Positions 33,973 to 43,200 of a DNA stretch of 64,000 nucleotides are shown here, piece by piece. The notes beneath the pieces are model-generated. The model saw nothing but the letters and a program-made list of their open reading frames with translations. It searched no databases and had not been told where the DNA came from. This DNA comes from Selenomonadales bacterium (lineage in GTDB: Bacteria; Bacillota; Negativicutes; Sporomusales; UBA7701), in assembly GCA_029975165.1 (NCBI GenBank), contig JARKPR010000012.1, positions 1 to 64,000 on the forward strand, read 5' to 3'. The position numbers and the translations under genes are program-made. The first letter of the stretch is position 1. Every line of letters begins with the position of its first letter.

Positions 33973-35844
33973 TTGATCAATCGTACTCTCGACAACCGTT
34001 ATACCATTCTCGAACGGGTCGGTGGCGGCGGCATGGCCGACGTGTACCGCGCCCACGACAAGCTGCTGGACAGGTCGGTCGCCGTCAAGGTTCTGCGCGC
34101 CCAATTCACCGACGACGAGGAGTTCGTTACCCGTTTCCGTCGCGAGGCCCAGGCGGCGGCGAGGCTTTCCCACCCCAACATCGTCAATATTTACGATGTA
34201 GGCCGCGACGGCGACAGCTATTATATCGTCATGGAATATATATCAGGCGAGACGCTCAAGGACAAGATCGTCCGCGAGGGGCCGCTGCCGGTGGAGAGCG
34301 CGGTGCGGGTGGCCCTGGAGATCGCCGAGGCGCTTGAGCACGCCCATCAGAACAATATCGTCCACTGCGACATCAAGCCCCACAACATCCTTATGACCCG
34401 CACGGGGCGGGTGAAGGTGACCGACTTCGGCATCGCCCGCGCCGTGACTTCGGCGACGATGACCCAGACGGGGACGATCATCGGCTCGGTGCATTACTTC
34501 TCGCCCGAACAGGCCAGGGGGGCGCCGGTGAGCGCCAAGTCGGACATTTATTCCCTTGGCGCGGTGATGTACGAGATGCTGACCGGGGCGGTGCCGTTTA
34601 CCGGCGAGACGCCGATCAGCATCGCCATCAAGCATCTGCAGGACGAACCGCAGGCGCTCAGGGAGCTCAACCCGGTCGTGCCGCCCATCCTGGAAGCCCT
34701 GGTGCTGAAGGCGATGGCCAAGAACCCCGAGCAACGGTTCACCGATATCGGGGCGATGATCGCCGACCTCCGCTCGGCGCAGCATTTCCTGCGCGACGAC
34801 CATACCCGCCGCCTGGCCAAGGAGGATTTCCCCACCCAGGTGCTGCCGCGGGTGGCTTTGCCCGAGGAACAAGCCAGGGAAGAGGACGGGCCCGATGCGC
34901 CGCCGCCCGGACAGGGCAGGAAGCGCACCTGGCTGTGGGCGCTGGTGGGGCTGCTGGTGCTGGGCTTCGCCGGCGGCGCCTTCCTGGCGTTCGGCAAGTT
35001 CTGGAGTTTGAGCGAGGTCGTCGTGCCGAACGTCGCCGGCAAGCAGGTCGACACGGCGCGCAACATCCTGCTCAGCAATAATTTGCGGGTTTCGGTGACC
35101 GACTCGTTCGACGACAAGGTCGCGGCCGGCTACGTCATTTCCCAGAACCCGGAGGCAGGGGCGACGGTCAAGGAGCAGCGCACCGTCACCATCGTGGTCA
35201 GCAAGGGGGCGGAGATAACCGTCGTCCCCGACGTACGCGGCCTGAACAGACGCGACGCCGAGCTGCAGATCAAAAACGCCGGCCTGGCGCTCGGCCGGGT
35301 CGACGAGCAGTACGCGGCCGACAAGCCCGCCGATACGGTCATCAACCAGAATCCGCGCCCGCCGGCCCAGGTTAACAAGGGAACGCCCATCGACCTGACG
35401 GTCAGTAAGGGCGCGGGGCCGCGCAAGATAATCCTCCCCGATTTCCGCGGCTCGCCGCTGAGCACGGTGACCACCCAGCTCGAAAGCCTCAAGCTGAAGG
35501 TCGGCACGGTGGCGGAAGGGTCGAGCGACCGCTATCCGCCGGGCACGATCATCGGCCAGAACCCGATGCCGGGGGCCGAGGTGCTCGAGGGGTCGACCGT
35601 CGACCTTCAGGCGGCCAGGGGCACGGCCGGGGCGATCAAGCGGGCCGTCGTCCAGATAACCGTGCCTGAGGGCCCGATCCGCCAGGCCGTCCAGATCGTC
35701 GTGACCGACAACAACGGCCGCCGGGTGTCGTACGAGAACGTCCACCGGCCGGGCGACCGGGTGGAGAAGACGGTGGAAGGCGTGGGGCAGGTGAGGGTGC
35801 AGGTGTATATCAACGGCGTCCTGTCCCAAGAGCAAGTATTGTAA
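33973..35844 (+). CDS. prkC: PASTA-domain Ser/Thr protein kinase (PrkC/PknB)
   Basis: A 623-residue kinase: cytosolic domain (about 8-270) with GGGGMADVYRA, VAVKVLR, the catalytic loop HCDIKPHNIL and DFG, then a linker, one transmembrane helix near 325-345 and three extracellular PASTA repeats (VVVPNVAG, TVVPDVRG and IILPDFRG). PASTA repeats sense muropeptides or lipid II. The catalytic loop has HCD instead of the common HRD, which changes the residue linking to the activation loop. TTG 33973 lies 6 bases after GGGGGTG; GTG 33964 overlaps that site. A repeat copy separates it from rsgA. Confidence 0.93.
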   Translation: MINRTLDNRYTILERVGGGGMADVYRAHDKLLDRSVAVKVLRAQFTDDEEFVTRFRREAQAAARLSHPNIVNIYDVGRDGDSYYIVMEYISGETLKDKIVREGPLPVESAVRVALEIAEALEHAHQNNIVHCDIKPHNILMTRTGRVKVTDFGIARAVTSATMTQTGTIIGSVHYFSPEQARGAPVSAKSDIYSLGAVMYEMLTGAVPFTGETPISIAIKHLQDEPQALRELNPVVPPILEALVLKAMAKNPEQRFTDIGAMIADLRSAQHFLRDDHTRRLAKEDFPTQVLPRVALPEEQAREEDGPDAPPPGQGRKRTWLWALVGLLVLGFAGGAFLAFGKFWSLSEVVVPNVAGKQVDTARNILLSNNLRVSVTDSFDDKVAAGYVISQNPEAGATVKEQRTVTIVVSKGAEITVVPDVRGLNRRDAELQIKNAGLALGRVDEQYAADKPADTVINQNPRPPAQVNKGTPIDLTVSKGAGPRKIILPDFRGSPLSTVTTQLESLKLKVGTVAEGSSDRYPPGTIIGQNPMPGAEVLEGSTVDLQAARGTAGAIKRAVVQITVPEGPIRQAVQIVVTDNNGRRVSYENVHRPGDRVEKTVEGVGQVRVQVYINGVLSQEQVL

Positions 35845-35845
35845 A

Positions 35846-35966
35846 GCCGCCCAGAAAGTCCATCTGCGGCGTTGCTCCTCAGAGCGCTTGCTAGCGTACG
35901 CAACCAAGTACGCGTCGCGGCGCGCTCTTCCGGTGCGCCTCTTGCATCTGGAGCTTTCTGAACGGC
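35846..35966 (-). repeat. Dispersed structured repeat, copy 5 (prkC-rsgA, inverted)
   Basis: Read on the minus strand the arms GCCGTTCAGAAAG and CTTTCTGGGCGGC pair with two mismatches. The core is TCCAGATGCAAG on the left and CAACGCCGCAGATGG on the right. The interior is nearly the same as copy 1 (GGCGCACCGGAAGAGCGC, then GCGTAC/GTACGC). It is the only clear copy inverted with respect to the flanking genes and ends 24 bp before rsgA. Confidence 0.87.
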
Positions 35967-35990
35967 CTTAAGAAGCAGCCGGGAGGTATC

Positions 35991-36866
35991 ATGCTGGCGG
36001 GAGTAGTAGTAAAAACCTATAGCAGTTATTACTACGTCCAGACAGGCGGCAAGGTGACGGCTTGTTCGCTGCGGGGCCGGTTCAAGAAGGAGCGGTTCTC
36101 GCTGCTGGTGGGCGACGAAGTGACGTACAGCGCCGCCGGGCCGGACAAGGGGGTGATCGAGGCGATCGCGCCCCGCCGCAGCCTGCTGAAACGGCCGCTG
36201 GTGGCCAACGTCGACCAGGTAGTGCTGACGTTCGCGGCCGTCAACCCCGATATCGGCACCGCGCTGGTGGACAGGTTCCTGGTGCTGGCCGAGTGGTCGG
36301 GGCTGGACGCCATCCTGTGCGTGAACAAGACCGACCTTGCCGACACGGACGTCTTGGCGCCGCTGGTGGAGATATACCGGGCAATCGGCTATCCGGTGCT
36401 GCCGGTGTCGGCCAAGACGGGGAGCGGGGTGGAGGAGTTGCGCGGCTGCCTCTACGACCGGATCACGGTGTTCGCCGGGCCGTCGGGAGCAGGCAAGTCG
36501 AGCCTGCTGAACGCGCTGCAGCCCGGACTGTCGCTGGTGACCGGCGAGGTGAGCCGCAAGATCGGCCGCGGCCGGCACACGACCCGCTTCGCCGAGCTGC
36601 TGCCCCTGGCCGGGGGAGGCTTCGTCGTCGATACGCCCGGCTTCAGCCTCACCGAGTTCGCGGAGATCGCCGAACAAGACCTGCAATATTATTTCCCCGA
36701 CATCGCCGCCGTGGCGCCGGCGTGCAAGTTCGCCTCCTGCCTCCATGTGAAGGAGCCGCAATGCGCCGTAAAGCATGCCGTAGGCGCGGGCGCGATCGCC
36801 CGCAGCCGCTACGAATCCTACCGCGAGGTGCTGGACGGGATCCGCGCCGCCAAGAAAGGGTTTTGA
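35991..36866 (+). CDS. rsgA: Ribosome small-subunit GTPase A
   Basis: A 291-residue circularly permuted GTPase for late 30S assembly. It has an N-terminal OB fold, then GTPase motifs in permuted order: G4 CVNKTD, G5 SAKTG, G1 [10 protein letters not shown]3 DTPG. The C-terminal zinc motif [14 protein letters not shown] is complete. In B. subtilis RsgA (CpgA) is a PrkC substrate, which suits its place after prkC. rpe follows one base later. Confidence 0.95.
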   Translation: MLAGVVVKTYSSYYYVQTGGKVTACSLRGRFKKERFSLLVGDEVTYSAAGPDKGVIEAIAPRRSLLKRPLVANVDQVVLTFAAVNPDIGTALVDRFLVLAEWSGLDAILCVNKTDLADTDVLAPLVEIYRAIGYPVLPVSAKTGSGVEELRGCLYDRITVFAGPSGAGKSSLLNALQPGLSLVTGEVSRKIGRGRHTTRFAELLPLAGGGFVVDTPGFSLTEFAEIAEQDLQYYFPDIAAVAPACKFASCLHVKEPQCAVKHAVGAGAIARSRYESYREVLDGIRAAKKGF

Positions 36867-36867
36867 G

Positions 36868-37515
36868 ATGATAAAGATCGCTCCCTCCATTTTATCAGCC
36901 GATTTCGCCGCCCTGGGCAACGAGATCCGCCGGGCGGAGGACGCCGGCGCCGACCTTATCCATGTCGATGTGATGGACGGCCACTTCGTCCCCAACCTGA
37001 CGTTCGGGCCGCCGGTGGTGGCGGCCGTCCGCAAGGCGACCAAGCTGCCGTTCGACGTCCACCTGATGATAACCAACCCCCAGGATATGATCGCTCCGTT
37101 CGTCAAAGCGGGGGCGGATATAATCACCGTCCACGCCGAGACGGCGCCCCACCTCCACCGGCTGCTGCAGACCATCCGCGATCAGGGGGTGAAGGCGGGG
37201 GTGTCGCTCAACCCGTCCACGCCGCTGGCGATGGTGGAGGAGATACTGGACGCCGTGGACATGGTGCTGCTGATGACGGTCAATCCCGGCTTCGGCGGCC
37301 AGGCGTTCATCCCGGCGATGATCGACAAGATCAGGCGGCTGCGGCGGATGGTCGAGGCGCGCCAGCTGACGGTGGACATCGAGGTTGACGGGGGCGTGAC
37401 GACAACCAACGCCCGCCAGATAACCGCCGCCGGCGCCAACATTCTCGTCGCCGGCTCGGCCGTTTACTGCGCCGCCGACATGGCGGCAGCCATCCAGGCC
37501 ATGCGGGGGTCTTGA
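36868..37515 (+). CDS. rpe: Ribulose-phosphate 3-epimerase
   Basis: A 215-residue TIM-barrel enzyme interconverting ribulose-5-phosphate and xylulose-5-phosphate. Motifs include [40 protein letters not shown] and EVDGGV. The length is standard. It ends the prkC-rsgA-rpe block. Its stop codon overlaps the -35 element of the riboflavin operon promoter. Confidence 0.96.
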   Translation: MIKIAPSILSADFAALGNEIRRAEDAGADLIHVDVMDGHFVPNLTFGPPVVAAVRKATKLPFDVHLMITNPQDMIAPFVKAGADIITVHAETAPHLHRLLQTIRDQGVKAGVSLNPSTPLAMVEEILDAVDMVLLMTVNPGFGGQAFIPAMIDKIRRLRRMVEARQLTVDIEVDGGVTTTNARQITAAGANILVAGSAVYCAADMAAAIQAMRGS

Positions 37516-37540
37516 CCCGCCGGGCGGAAAGTGCTAATAT
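37512..37540 (+). promoter_or_regulatory. Sigma-A promoter of the riboflavin operon
   Basis: TTGACC, a 17-bp spacer and TAATAT overlap the rpe stop and precede the FMN riboswitch. Confidence 0.8.
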
Positions 37541-37563
37541 ATTCATTGTCAAAAGAATACAAA

Positions 37564-37715
37564 GCCTTTGGGGCAGGGTGAGAGTGGCGGCAGGCTGTTG
37601 GGCGGCCGTACTCAATTCCCGATCGGCGGTATAAAATAGTCCGCGAGCTGTGTGTTATCGGCGCACGGCAAGACCCGGTGGAACTCCGGGACCGACAGTA
37701 TAGTCTGGATGGGAA
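37564..37715 (+). promoter_or_regulatory. FMN riboswitch (RFN element)
   Basis: The consensus is clear: GGGGCAGGGTGAGAGT, then ATTCCCGATCGGCGGT, AGTCCGCGAGC, AGACCCGGTGGAACTCCGGG, ACCGACAGT and AGTCTGGATGGGAAAAGGC. It senses FMN and controls the downstream rib genes by termination. Confidence 0.97.
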
Positions 37716-37786
37716 AAGGCTGGGTTTCGAGGCCTGTGACAGGCCTGTGTTCCCTGTGTTTTCCCGTTGCCTCAAGGCTGTTTGGA

Positions 37787-37816
37787 AAGTCGGCACTTTC
37801 CGGACGGCTTTTTTAT
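37787..37816 (+). terminator. Terminator controlled by the FMN riboswitch
   Basis: AAGTCG (37787-37792) pairs with CGGCTT (37805-37810) followed by TTTTTTATT. The stem is modest, and GGAAAG/CTTTCC offers a competing hairpin. Confidence 0.65.
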
Positions 37817-37863
37817 TGGCAAAAAACCGCGCTTCGGCCGGAAATCAGAGGTGGTTGAAAACG

Positions 37864-39015
37864 ATGCCCACTGAGCAGGATATAGCCTATATGCGCCAGT
37901 CGCTGGCCCTCGCCGCCCGCGCGGCCGGCCGCACCAGCCCCAACCCCATGGTGGGGGCGCTGGTGGTGCGGGACGGGGTTGTCGTGAGCGAAGGCTGCCA
38001 TTTGTGCGCCGGCACGCCCCACGCCGAGGCGCACGCCCTGGCGGCCGCCGGCGAGGCGGCCAGGGGCGCGACGGTGTATGTGACGCTGGAACCGTGCTGC
38101 CATCACGGCCGCACCGGCCCGTGCGCCGACGCGCTGATCGCCGCCGGGGTGAAGCGGGTGGTGGCGGCGATGACCGATCCCAACCCGAAGGTGTGCGGCC
38201 AGGGGCTGGCGCGGCTGCGGGCCGCCGGCGTCGAGGTGGTCGAGGGGGTGCTGGCGGCCGAGGCCGCCAGGCTCAACGAGGCGTTCATCAAATGGGTGTC
38301 GACCGGGATGCCTTTCGGGATAATGAAGACGGCGATGACGCTCGACGGCAAGATCGCCACCCGCAGCGGCCGGTCGAAATGGATAACGGGGCCGGCGGCG
38401 CGGGAGAGGGGCCACAGGCTGCGCGACGCGTGCGACGCCATCCTCGTCGGCGTAGGCACGGTGCTGGCCGACGACCCCGCGCTGACCGCCCGCCTGCCGG
38501 AGGGCGGCGGCAAAAACCCGCTGCGGATCGTGGCCGACAGCACGGCCCGCACGCCGCCGGCCGCGAAAGTGATCCGCGACCGGCAGGCGCCGACGCTGAT
38601 CGCGGCGACGGCCGCCGCGCCGGCCGAACGGGTGCGGGCGCTTACAGCCGCCGGCGCCGAGGTGCTCATCCTGCCGCAAACGGCGACAGGCGTCGATCTG
38701 CGTGCCCTGTGGCGGGCTTTGGGCGAGCGCCGGTTGACGAGCGTGCTGGTGGAGGGCGGGGCGGCGGTGAACGCGGCCGCCTTGGCCGCCAATGTCATCG
38801 ACAAGATTTACGCCTTCGTGGCCCCGAAGATTTTCGGCGGCGCCGCGGCCCCCGGGCCGGTGGGCGGCGCGGGAGTAAATGAGGTCGCCGAGGCGGTGGC
38901 CCTTGAAGATATGGACGCCGAGCAAGTGGACGGCGATATTTTGATCACCGCTTATCCGGCGGTGCGGGAGGGACGCGATGTTTACCGGGCTTGTGGAAGA
39001 ATTGGGCAAGGTTAG
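37864..39015 (+). CDS. ribD: Riboflavin biosynthesis deaminase/reductase
   Basis: A 383-residue fusion. The N-terminal deaminase has the zinc motifs HAEAHAL and PCCHHGRTGPCADAL; the C-terminal NADPH reductase has KTAMTLDGKIATRSG. It performs the second and third steps from GTP to riboflavin. The ATG at 37864 follows AGAGGTGG. The frame continues upstream into the riboswitch but is not coding there. It overlaps ribE by 38 bp. Confidence 0.96.
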   Translation: MPTEQDIAYMRQSLALAARAAGRTSPNPMVGALVVRDGVVVSEGCHLCAGTPHAEAHALAAAGEAARGATVYVTLEPCCHHGRTGPCADALIAAGVKRVVAAMTDPNPKVCGQGLARLRAAGVEVVEGVLAAEAARLNEAFIKWVSTGMPFGIMKTAMTLDGKIATRSGRSKWITGPAARERGHRLRDACDAILVGVGTVLADDPALTARLPEGGGKNPLRIVADSTARTPPAAKVIRDRQAPTLIAATAAAPAERVRALTAAGAEVLILPQTATGVDLRALWRALGERRLTSVLVEGGAAVNAAALAANVIDKIYAFVAPKIFGGAAAPGPVGGAGVNEVAEAVALEDMDAEQVDGDILITAYPAVREGRDVYRACGRIGQG

Positions 39016-39637
39016 GGCAGTGGCGCGCGGCGCCAAATCGGTGCGGCTGACGGTGACCGCGAAGGCGATAATGGACGGCGTGAAGCTGGGCGACAGCATC
39101 GCCGTGAACGGCACCTGCCTGACGGTGGTGGAATACGGCGGCGACTGGTTCACGGCCGACGTCATGCCGGAGACGGTGGAGCGTACGGCCCTGGCCGGCC
39201 TGAAGAGCGGCGACGCGGTCAACCTGGAGCGGACGCTGCGGGTCGTCGACCGCCTCGGCGGGCACATCGTCAGCGGCCACATCGACGGCGTGGGCACTAT
39301 CAAGACGAAGGAGGCCAACGACAACGCCGTGGTGGTGCGCATCGCGGCGCCGGCCGAGGTGATGCGCTACATCGTCGCCAAGGGGTCGATCGCCGTGGAC
39401 GGCATCAGCCTGACGGTGGCGGCGGCCGGGCCGGACTGGTTCACCGTCTCGCTCATCCCCCACACGGCGTCGGTCACGACGCTGGGCGTCAAGGGCGTCG
39501 GCGCGCCGGTCAACCTCGAAGCCGACGTCATCGGCAAATACGTGGAAAAGCTGCTGGGGTTGACGCCGGCGGACGGCGCGGGCGGCAAAGGCGGCCTGAG
39601 CGCCCGGTTTTTCGCCGACAACGGCTTCACGCTATAG
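38978..39637 (+). CDS. ribE: Riboflavin synthase alpha subunit
   Basis: A 219-residue protein with two homologous lumazine-binding repeats. Each starts with a variant of MFTGLVEELGKV or GHIVSGHIDGVG and contains the NGTCLTV or DGISLTV loop. It dismutates two lumazines to riboflavin and pyrimidinedione. The start lies within ribD, implying coupling. Confidence 0.95.
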   Translation: MFTGLVEELGKVRAVARGAKSVRLTVTAKAIMDGVKLGDSIAVNGTCLTVVEYGGDWFTADVMPETVERTALAGLKSGDAVNLERTLRVVDRLGGHIVSGHIDGVGTIKTKEANDNAVVVRIAAPAEVMRYIVAKGSIAVDGISLTVAAAGPDWFTVSLIPHTASVTTLGVKGVGAPVNLEADVIGKYVEKLLGLTPADGAGGKGGLSARFFADNGFTL

Positions 39638-39652
39638 AAGGAGGACATGGAT

Positions 39653-40864
39653 ATGCCGTTCAATACTATCGAAGAAGCGATCGAAGACATCAAAGCCGGG
39701 AAAATGATCATCGTCGTCGACGACGAGGACCGCGAGAACGAGGGCGACCTGGTGATCGCCGCCGAGAAGGTGACGCCGGAGGCGATCAATTTCATGGTGA
39801 CCAACGCCCGCGGGCTGGTGTGCATGCCGGTGGTCGGCAGCCGCCTGGACGAGCTCAGCATCGGCCTGATGGTGACCGACAACACCGATACGATGTGCAC
39901 CGCTTTTACGGTGTCGATCGACGCCGAGAGCGTGACGACCGGCATCTCGGCCCCCGAGCGGGCCATGACCGTCAAGGCGGTGCTCGATCCGCAGACGACG
40001 CCGGCCGACATCCGCCGCCCCGGACATATCTTTCCGCTCCGCTACCGCGAGGGCGGCGTGCTGCGGCGGCCCGGCCACACCGAGGCGTCGGTGGACCTGG
40101 CTAAGCTGGCCGGCCTGTATCCGGCGGGGGTGATCTGCGAAGTGATGAACGAGGACGGCACGATGGCCCGGGTGCCGCAGCTGCTGGAATTCGCCGCCAG
40201 GCACGATCTCAAGATGATCACCGTCGTCGACCTTATCCGCTACCGCAAGCATCACGAGCGGTTCGTGGTCCGCGTGGCCGAAACCAGCCTGCCGACCAAG
40301 TACGGCGACTTCAAGCTGGTGGCCTACGAGAGCGAGCTCGACAACCAGTGCCACGTGGCCCTGGTGAAGGGCGAGGTGGCCGGCAGGGAGAACGTGCTGG
40401 TGCGCGTCCACTCCGAATGCCTGACAGGCGACGTGCTGGGGTCGCTGCGCTGCGACTGCGGCGAACAGCTGGCGACGGCGCTGCGGCGGATAAACGAGGC
40501 CGGCTGCGGCGTGCTGCTGTATATGCGGCAGGAGGGCCGCGGCATCGGCCTGGCGAACAAGATCCGCGCCTATGCGCTCCAGGACCGGGGCAAGGACACG
40601 GTGGAGGCCAACGAGCTGCTGGGCTTTGCCGCCGACCCGCGCGACTACGGCATCGGCGCCCAGATCCTCTGCGACCTGGGACTTAGCAGCATCAAGCTGC
40701 TGACCAACAACCCGCGCAAGCGGGTGGGCCTGGAGGGCTACGGGCTGACGATCAGCGAACGCGTGCCGCTGGAGATCAAGGCCAATAAGTTCAACAAGCG
40801 GTATCTGGCGGTCAAGAAATCGAAGCTGGGACATGTTCTCAAAGATATGGAGGAGGCGCAATAA
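39653..40864 (+). CDS. ribBA: Bifunctional DHBP synthase / GTP cyclohydrolase II
   Basis: A 403-residue fusion. The N-terminal 3,4-dihydroxy-2-butanone-4-phosphate synthase has [12 protein letters not shown]; the C-terminal GTP cyclohydrolase II has the zinc site [20 protein letters not shown]. These supply both precursors of lumazine. ATG 39653 is favoured over ATG 39647 because AAGGAGG is too close to the latter. Confidence 0.96.
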   Translation: MPFNTIEEAIEDIKAGKMIIVVDDEDRENEGDLVIAAEKVTPEAINFMVTNARGLVCMPVVGSRLDELSIGLMVTDNTDTMCTAFTVSIDAESVTTGISAPERAMTVKAVLDPQTTPADIRRPGHIFPLRYREGGVLRRPGHTEASVDLAKLAGLYPAGVICEVMNEDGTMARVPQLLEFAARHDLKMITVVDLIRYRKHHERFVVRVAETSLPTKYGDFKLVAYESELDNQCHVALVKGEVAGRENVLVRVHSECLTGDVLGSLRCDCGEQLATALRRINEAGCGVLLYMRQEGRGIGLANKIRAYALQDRGKDTVEANELLGFAADPRDYGIGAQILCDLGLSSIKLLTNNPRKRVGLEGYGLTISERVPLEIKANKFNKRYLAVKKSKLGHVLKDMEEAQ

Positions 40865-40865
40865 C

Positions 40866-41330
40866 ATGGCGAAGATTTACGAAGGCAACCTGGTGGCCGA
40901 AGGGCTGAAATTCGGCGTGGTGGCCGCGCGGTTCAACGAGTTCATCACCAACAAGCTGCTGGGCGGGGCGATGGACGCTCTCGTCCGCCACGGCGCGGCC
41001 GCGGACGACATTGAGGTCGCCTGGGTGCCGGGGGCGTTCGAGATCCCCCTGGTGGCCAGGAAGATGGCCGAGAGCAAGAAGTACGACGCGGTGATCTGCC
41101 TGGGCACGGTCATCCGCGGCAACACGCCCCATTTCGATTACGTGTGCGCCGAGGTATCGAAAGGGGTGGCCCACGTCGGCCTCGCCAGCGGCGTGCCGAC
41201 CATCTTCGGCGTGCTGACGACCGAGACGATCGAGCAGGCGGTGGAGCGGGCCGGGACCAAGGCCGGCAACAAAGGGTTCGACGCGGCGGTGGCGGCGATC
41301 GAGATGGCTAATCTGGTGAAAGCACTGTAA
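40866..41330 (+). CDS. ribH: 6,7-dimethyl-8-ribityllumazine synthase
   Basis: A 154-residue lumazine synthase with ARFNEFIT, the GAFEIPLVA motif, [14 protein letters not shown] with the catalytic His and the C-terminal [17 protein letters not shown]. It forms capsid-like assemblies in many bacteria. AGGAGG lies 10 bases before the ATG, and the start is one base after ribBA. It is the last rib gene of the operon. Confidence 0.96.
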   Translation: MAKIYEGNLVAEGLKFGVVAARFNEFITNKLLGGAMDALVRHGAAADDIEVAWVPGAFEIPLVARKMAESKKYDAVICLGTVIRGNTPHFDYVCAEVSKGVAHVGLASGVPTIFGVLTTETIEQAVERAGTKAGNKGFDAAVAAIEMANLVKAL

Positions 41331-41357
41331 TATTTCCAGGAAATGGATGATGCGCGA

Positions 41358-41912
41358 ATGAACATCGGTGTAGTGAGCGACACCCACGGGTGCGTCGAGA
41401 CCTGGCGGGAGGTGTACCGCCGTTATTTCGCCGCCTGCGACTTCATCATCCACGCCGGCGACGTGCTTTACCACGGGCCGCGCAACCCCATTCCGGCCGA
41501 GTACAAGCCGGTGGCGCTGGCCGAGGAGCTGAACGCCTGCCGGCAGCCGGTCATCATCGCCTGCGGCAACTGCGACGCGGCGGTGGACGGGCTGGTGCTG
41601 ACCATGCCGGTGCAGGCGCCGTATGCGTACATATTCGTGGACGGCCGCCGCATCGTCGTCAACCACGGGCACACGCTCGACGAGGCCGGGCGGTGGGCGG
41701 CGGCCCGGCAGCTGGGCGCGGCGGTGCTGGTCACCGGCCACACCCATGTGCCGGAGCTGGCGAAGCAGGACGGCGTAATCCTCCTTAACCCCGGCTCGCC
41801 GGCGATGTCGAAGCGGCCCGACGGCCATGGCACGGTGGCGCGGATAGCGGCCGGGAAAATCGAGATAATAGACATTGTGACCGATGCCGTGATCGCTGCG
41901 GAGGGATTATGA
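41358..41912 (+). CDS. YfcE/MJ0936-type metallophosphodiesterase
   Basis: A 184-residue calcineurin-like phosphoesterase with the full metal set: SDTHG, HAGDVL, CGNCD, NHGHT and TGHTHVP. Relatives hydrolyse phosphodiesters, but the natural substrate is unknown. ATG 41358 gives the usual N-terminus; ATG 41343 is too close to AGGAA. It overlaps hslO by ATGA and may be read from the rib operon. Confidence 0.86.
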   Translation: MNIGVVSDTHGCVETWREVYRRYFAACDFIIHAGDVLYHGPRNPIPAEYKPVALAEELNACRQPVIIACGNCDAAVDGLVLTMPVQAPYAYIFVDGRRIVVNHGHTLDEAGRWAAARQLGAAVLVTGHTHVPELAKQDGVILLNPGSPAMSKRPDGHGTVARIAAGKIEIIDIVTDAVIAAEGL

Positions 41913-42778
41913 CCGACCATCTGGTGAAGGCCACCGTTCCCGGCGTGCGGGCGTTTGCGGCCGTGACGACCGGCCTGGCGGAGGAGGCGCGCCGCCGCCA
42001 CGACTGTTTCCCGGTGGCCGCCGCCGCCCTGGGGCGGACGATGACGGCCGCGCTGCTGCTGGCCGCCAACCTGAAAACGGACGAGTCCCTGACCGTGCGC
42101 ATCGCCGGCGACGGACCGCTGGGCGGGGTGATCGCCGACGCCCACGCCCTGGGCACGGTGCGGGGCTATGTGCAGAATCCCCATGTTGCCCTGCCGCTGG
42201 CCGGCAACAAGCTGCCGGTCGGGCAGGCGGTAGGCAAAGGCCATATCCACGTGACCCGCTTCACCGGCCTGAAGCAGCCGTTTTCCGGCACGGCCGAGCT
42301 GGTGAGCGGCGAGATCGGCGAGGATGTCGCCAACTATCTGCTGGTGTCCGAGCAGACGCCGTCGACCGTTGCCCTGGGGGTGCTCGTCAACCCGGACTAT
42401 ACGGTGGCGGCCGCCGGGGGGATCATGGTCCAGGCCATGCCGGGCGCCGAGGACACGGTGCTGGCGAAGCTCGAGGCCAACATCGCCGCGCTGCCGGCGG
42501 TGTCGGAGCTGGTGCGGGGCGGGGCCGACGCGGCGGCGATGCTGCTGAAGGTGTTCGCCGGGCTGGAGGCGACGGTGTTCGCGCCTGCCAAGGCGGCTTT
42601 CCTTTGCCGCTGCTCGCCGGCGCGGGTGGAGGCCATGCTGGTGAGCCTGGGTCGGGAGGAGCTGGCCTCGATGGCCGCGGAAGGGCAGGCCGAGGTGCGC
42701 TGCCATTTCTGCGGGGAGAAGTATGTTATCGGCGGCGACCGTCTGCAGGAGCTGCTGGCGTCCGTGCCCGGAAAATAA
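41909..42778 (+). CDS. hslO: Redox-regulated chaperone Hsp33
   Basis: A 289-residue holdase. The C-terminal redox zinc centre is complete, with CRC and CHFC spaced about 30 residues apart. Oxidation releases zinc and activates the chaperone. An Hsp33 gene suits an anaerobe needing protection from oxidative protein damage. It is coupled to the phosphodiesterase gene by 4 bp. Confidence 0.95.
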   Translation: MTDHLVKATVPGVRAFAAVTTGLAEEARRRHDCFPVAAAALGRTMTAALLLAANLKTDESLTVRIAGDGPLGGVIADAHALGTVRGYVQNPHVALPLAGNKLPVGQAVGKGHIHVTRFTGLKQPFSGTAELVSGEIGEDVANYLLVSEQTPSTVALGVLVNPDYTVAAAGGIMVQAMPGAEDTVLAKLEANIAALPAVSELVRGGADAAAMLLKVFAGLEATVFAPAKAAFLCRCSPARVEAMLVSLGREELASMAAEGQAEVRCHFCGEKYVIGGDRLQELLASVPGK

Positions 42779-42781
42779 ACC

Positions 42782-42812
42782 AGGCCCCCGGCAGGTGATG
42801 CCGGGGGCCTTT
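42782..42812. terminator. Terminator shared by convergent hslO and rpmB
   Basis: AGGCCCCCGGCA (42782-42793) pairs with TGCCGGGGGCCT (42799-42810) with T residues on the plus side and GGTTTATTTTCC on the minus side. Confidence 0.82.
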
Positions 42813-42828
42813 GGCGTGCTATGACAGT

Positions 42829-43020
42829 TTAAACCGCCCGCTGGATTTTACCGGAACGCAGGCAACGGGTGCAGATGTTTACCCTTTTGATTTCACCGTT
42901 TACGAGGGCTTTAACGCGCTGGATGTTCGGTTTCCAGGTGCGTTTGGTCTTGAGGTTCGAGTGGCTGACATTCATACCGGCGGCTTCGCCTTTGCCACAG
43001 ATTTCGCAGACGTTGGCCAT
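42829..43020 (-). CDS. rpmB: 50S ribosomal protein L28
   Basis: A 63-residue L28 of the zinc-ribbon (C+) type, with CEICGK near the N-terminus and CTRCLRSGK near the C-terminus. The central HSNLKTKRTWKPNIQ is diagnostic. GGAGGTGG precedes the ATG. It is monocistronic and convergent with hslO. The C+ form implies zinc-dependent synthesis; no C-minus paralog is in the window. Confidence 0.96.
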   Translation of the reverse strand: MANVCEICGKGEAAGMNVSHSNLKTKRTWKPNIQRVKALVNGEIKRVNICTRCLRSGKIQRAV

Positions 43021-43072
43021 TAATTCCACCTCCTTCGACGGGACGAGACATACCGATGACGATAACAAAAAT

Positions 43073-43102
43073 ATTTTACCACAACTGTTTGCCGATATGC
43101 AA
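43073..43102 (-). promoter_or_regulatory. Sigma-A promoter of rpmB
   Basis: On the minus strand TTGCAT, an 18-bp spacer and TAAAAT preceded by TGG lie 53 bp upstream of rpmB. Confidence 0.65.
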
Positions 43103-43200
43103 GGGCTGGAACAATAAAATCCGCCGCCGGTGGCAACGGGAGGATTTTCGGCATAAAGTATGGAAGTAAAACCGCAAAAGGCGCGGAGGAGGCGGCAGGC

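Noticed and set aside
37678-37863. N-terminal extension of ribD into the leader
   Set aside because: The sequence is the FMN riboswitch and its terminator; the ribosome site and family N-terminus place the start at 37864.
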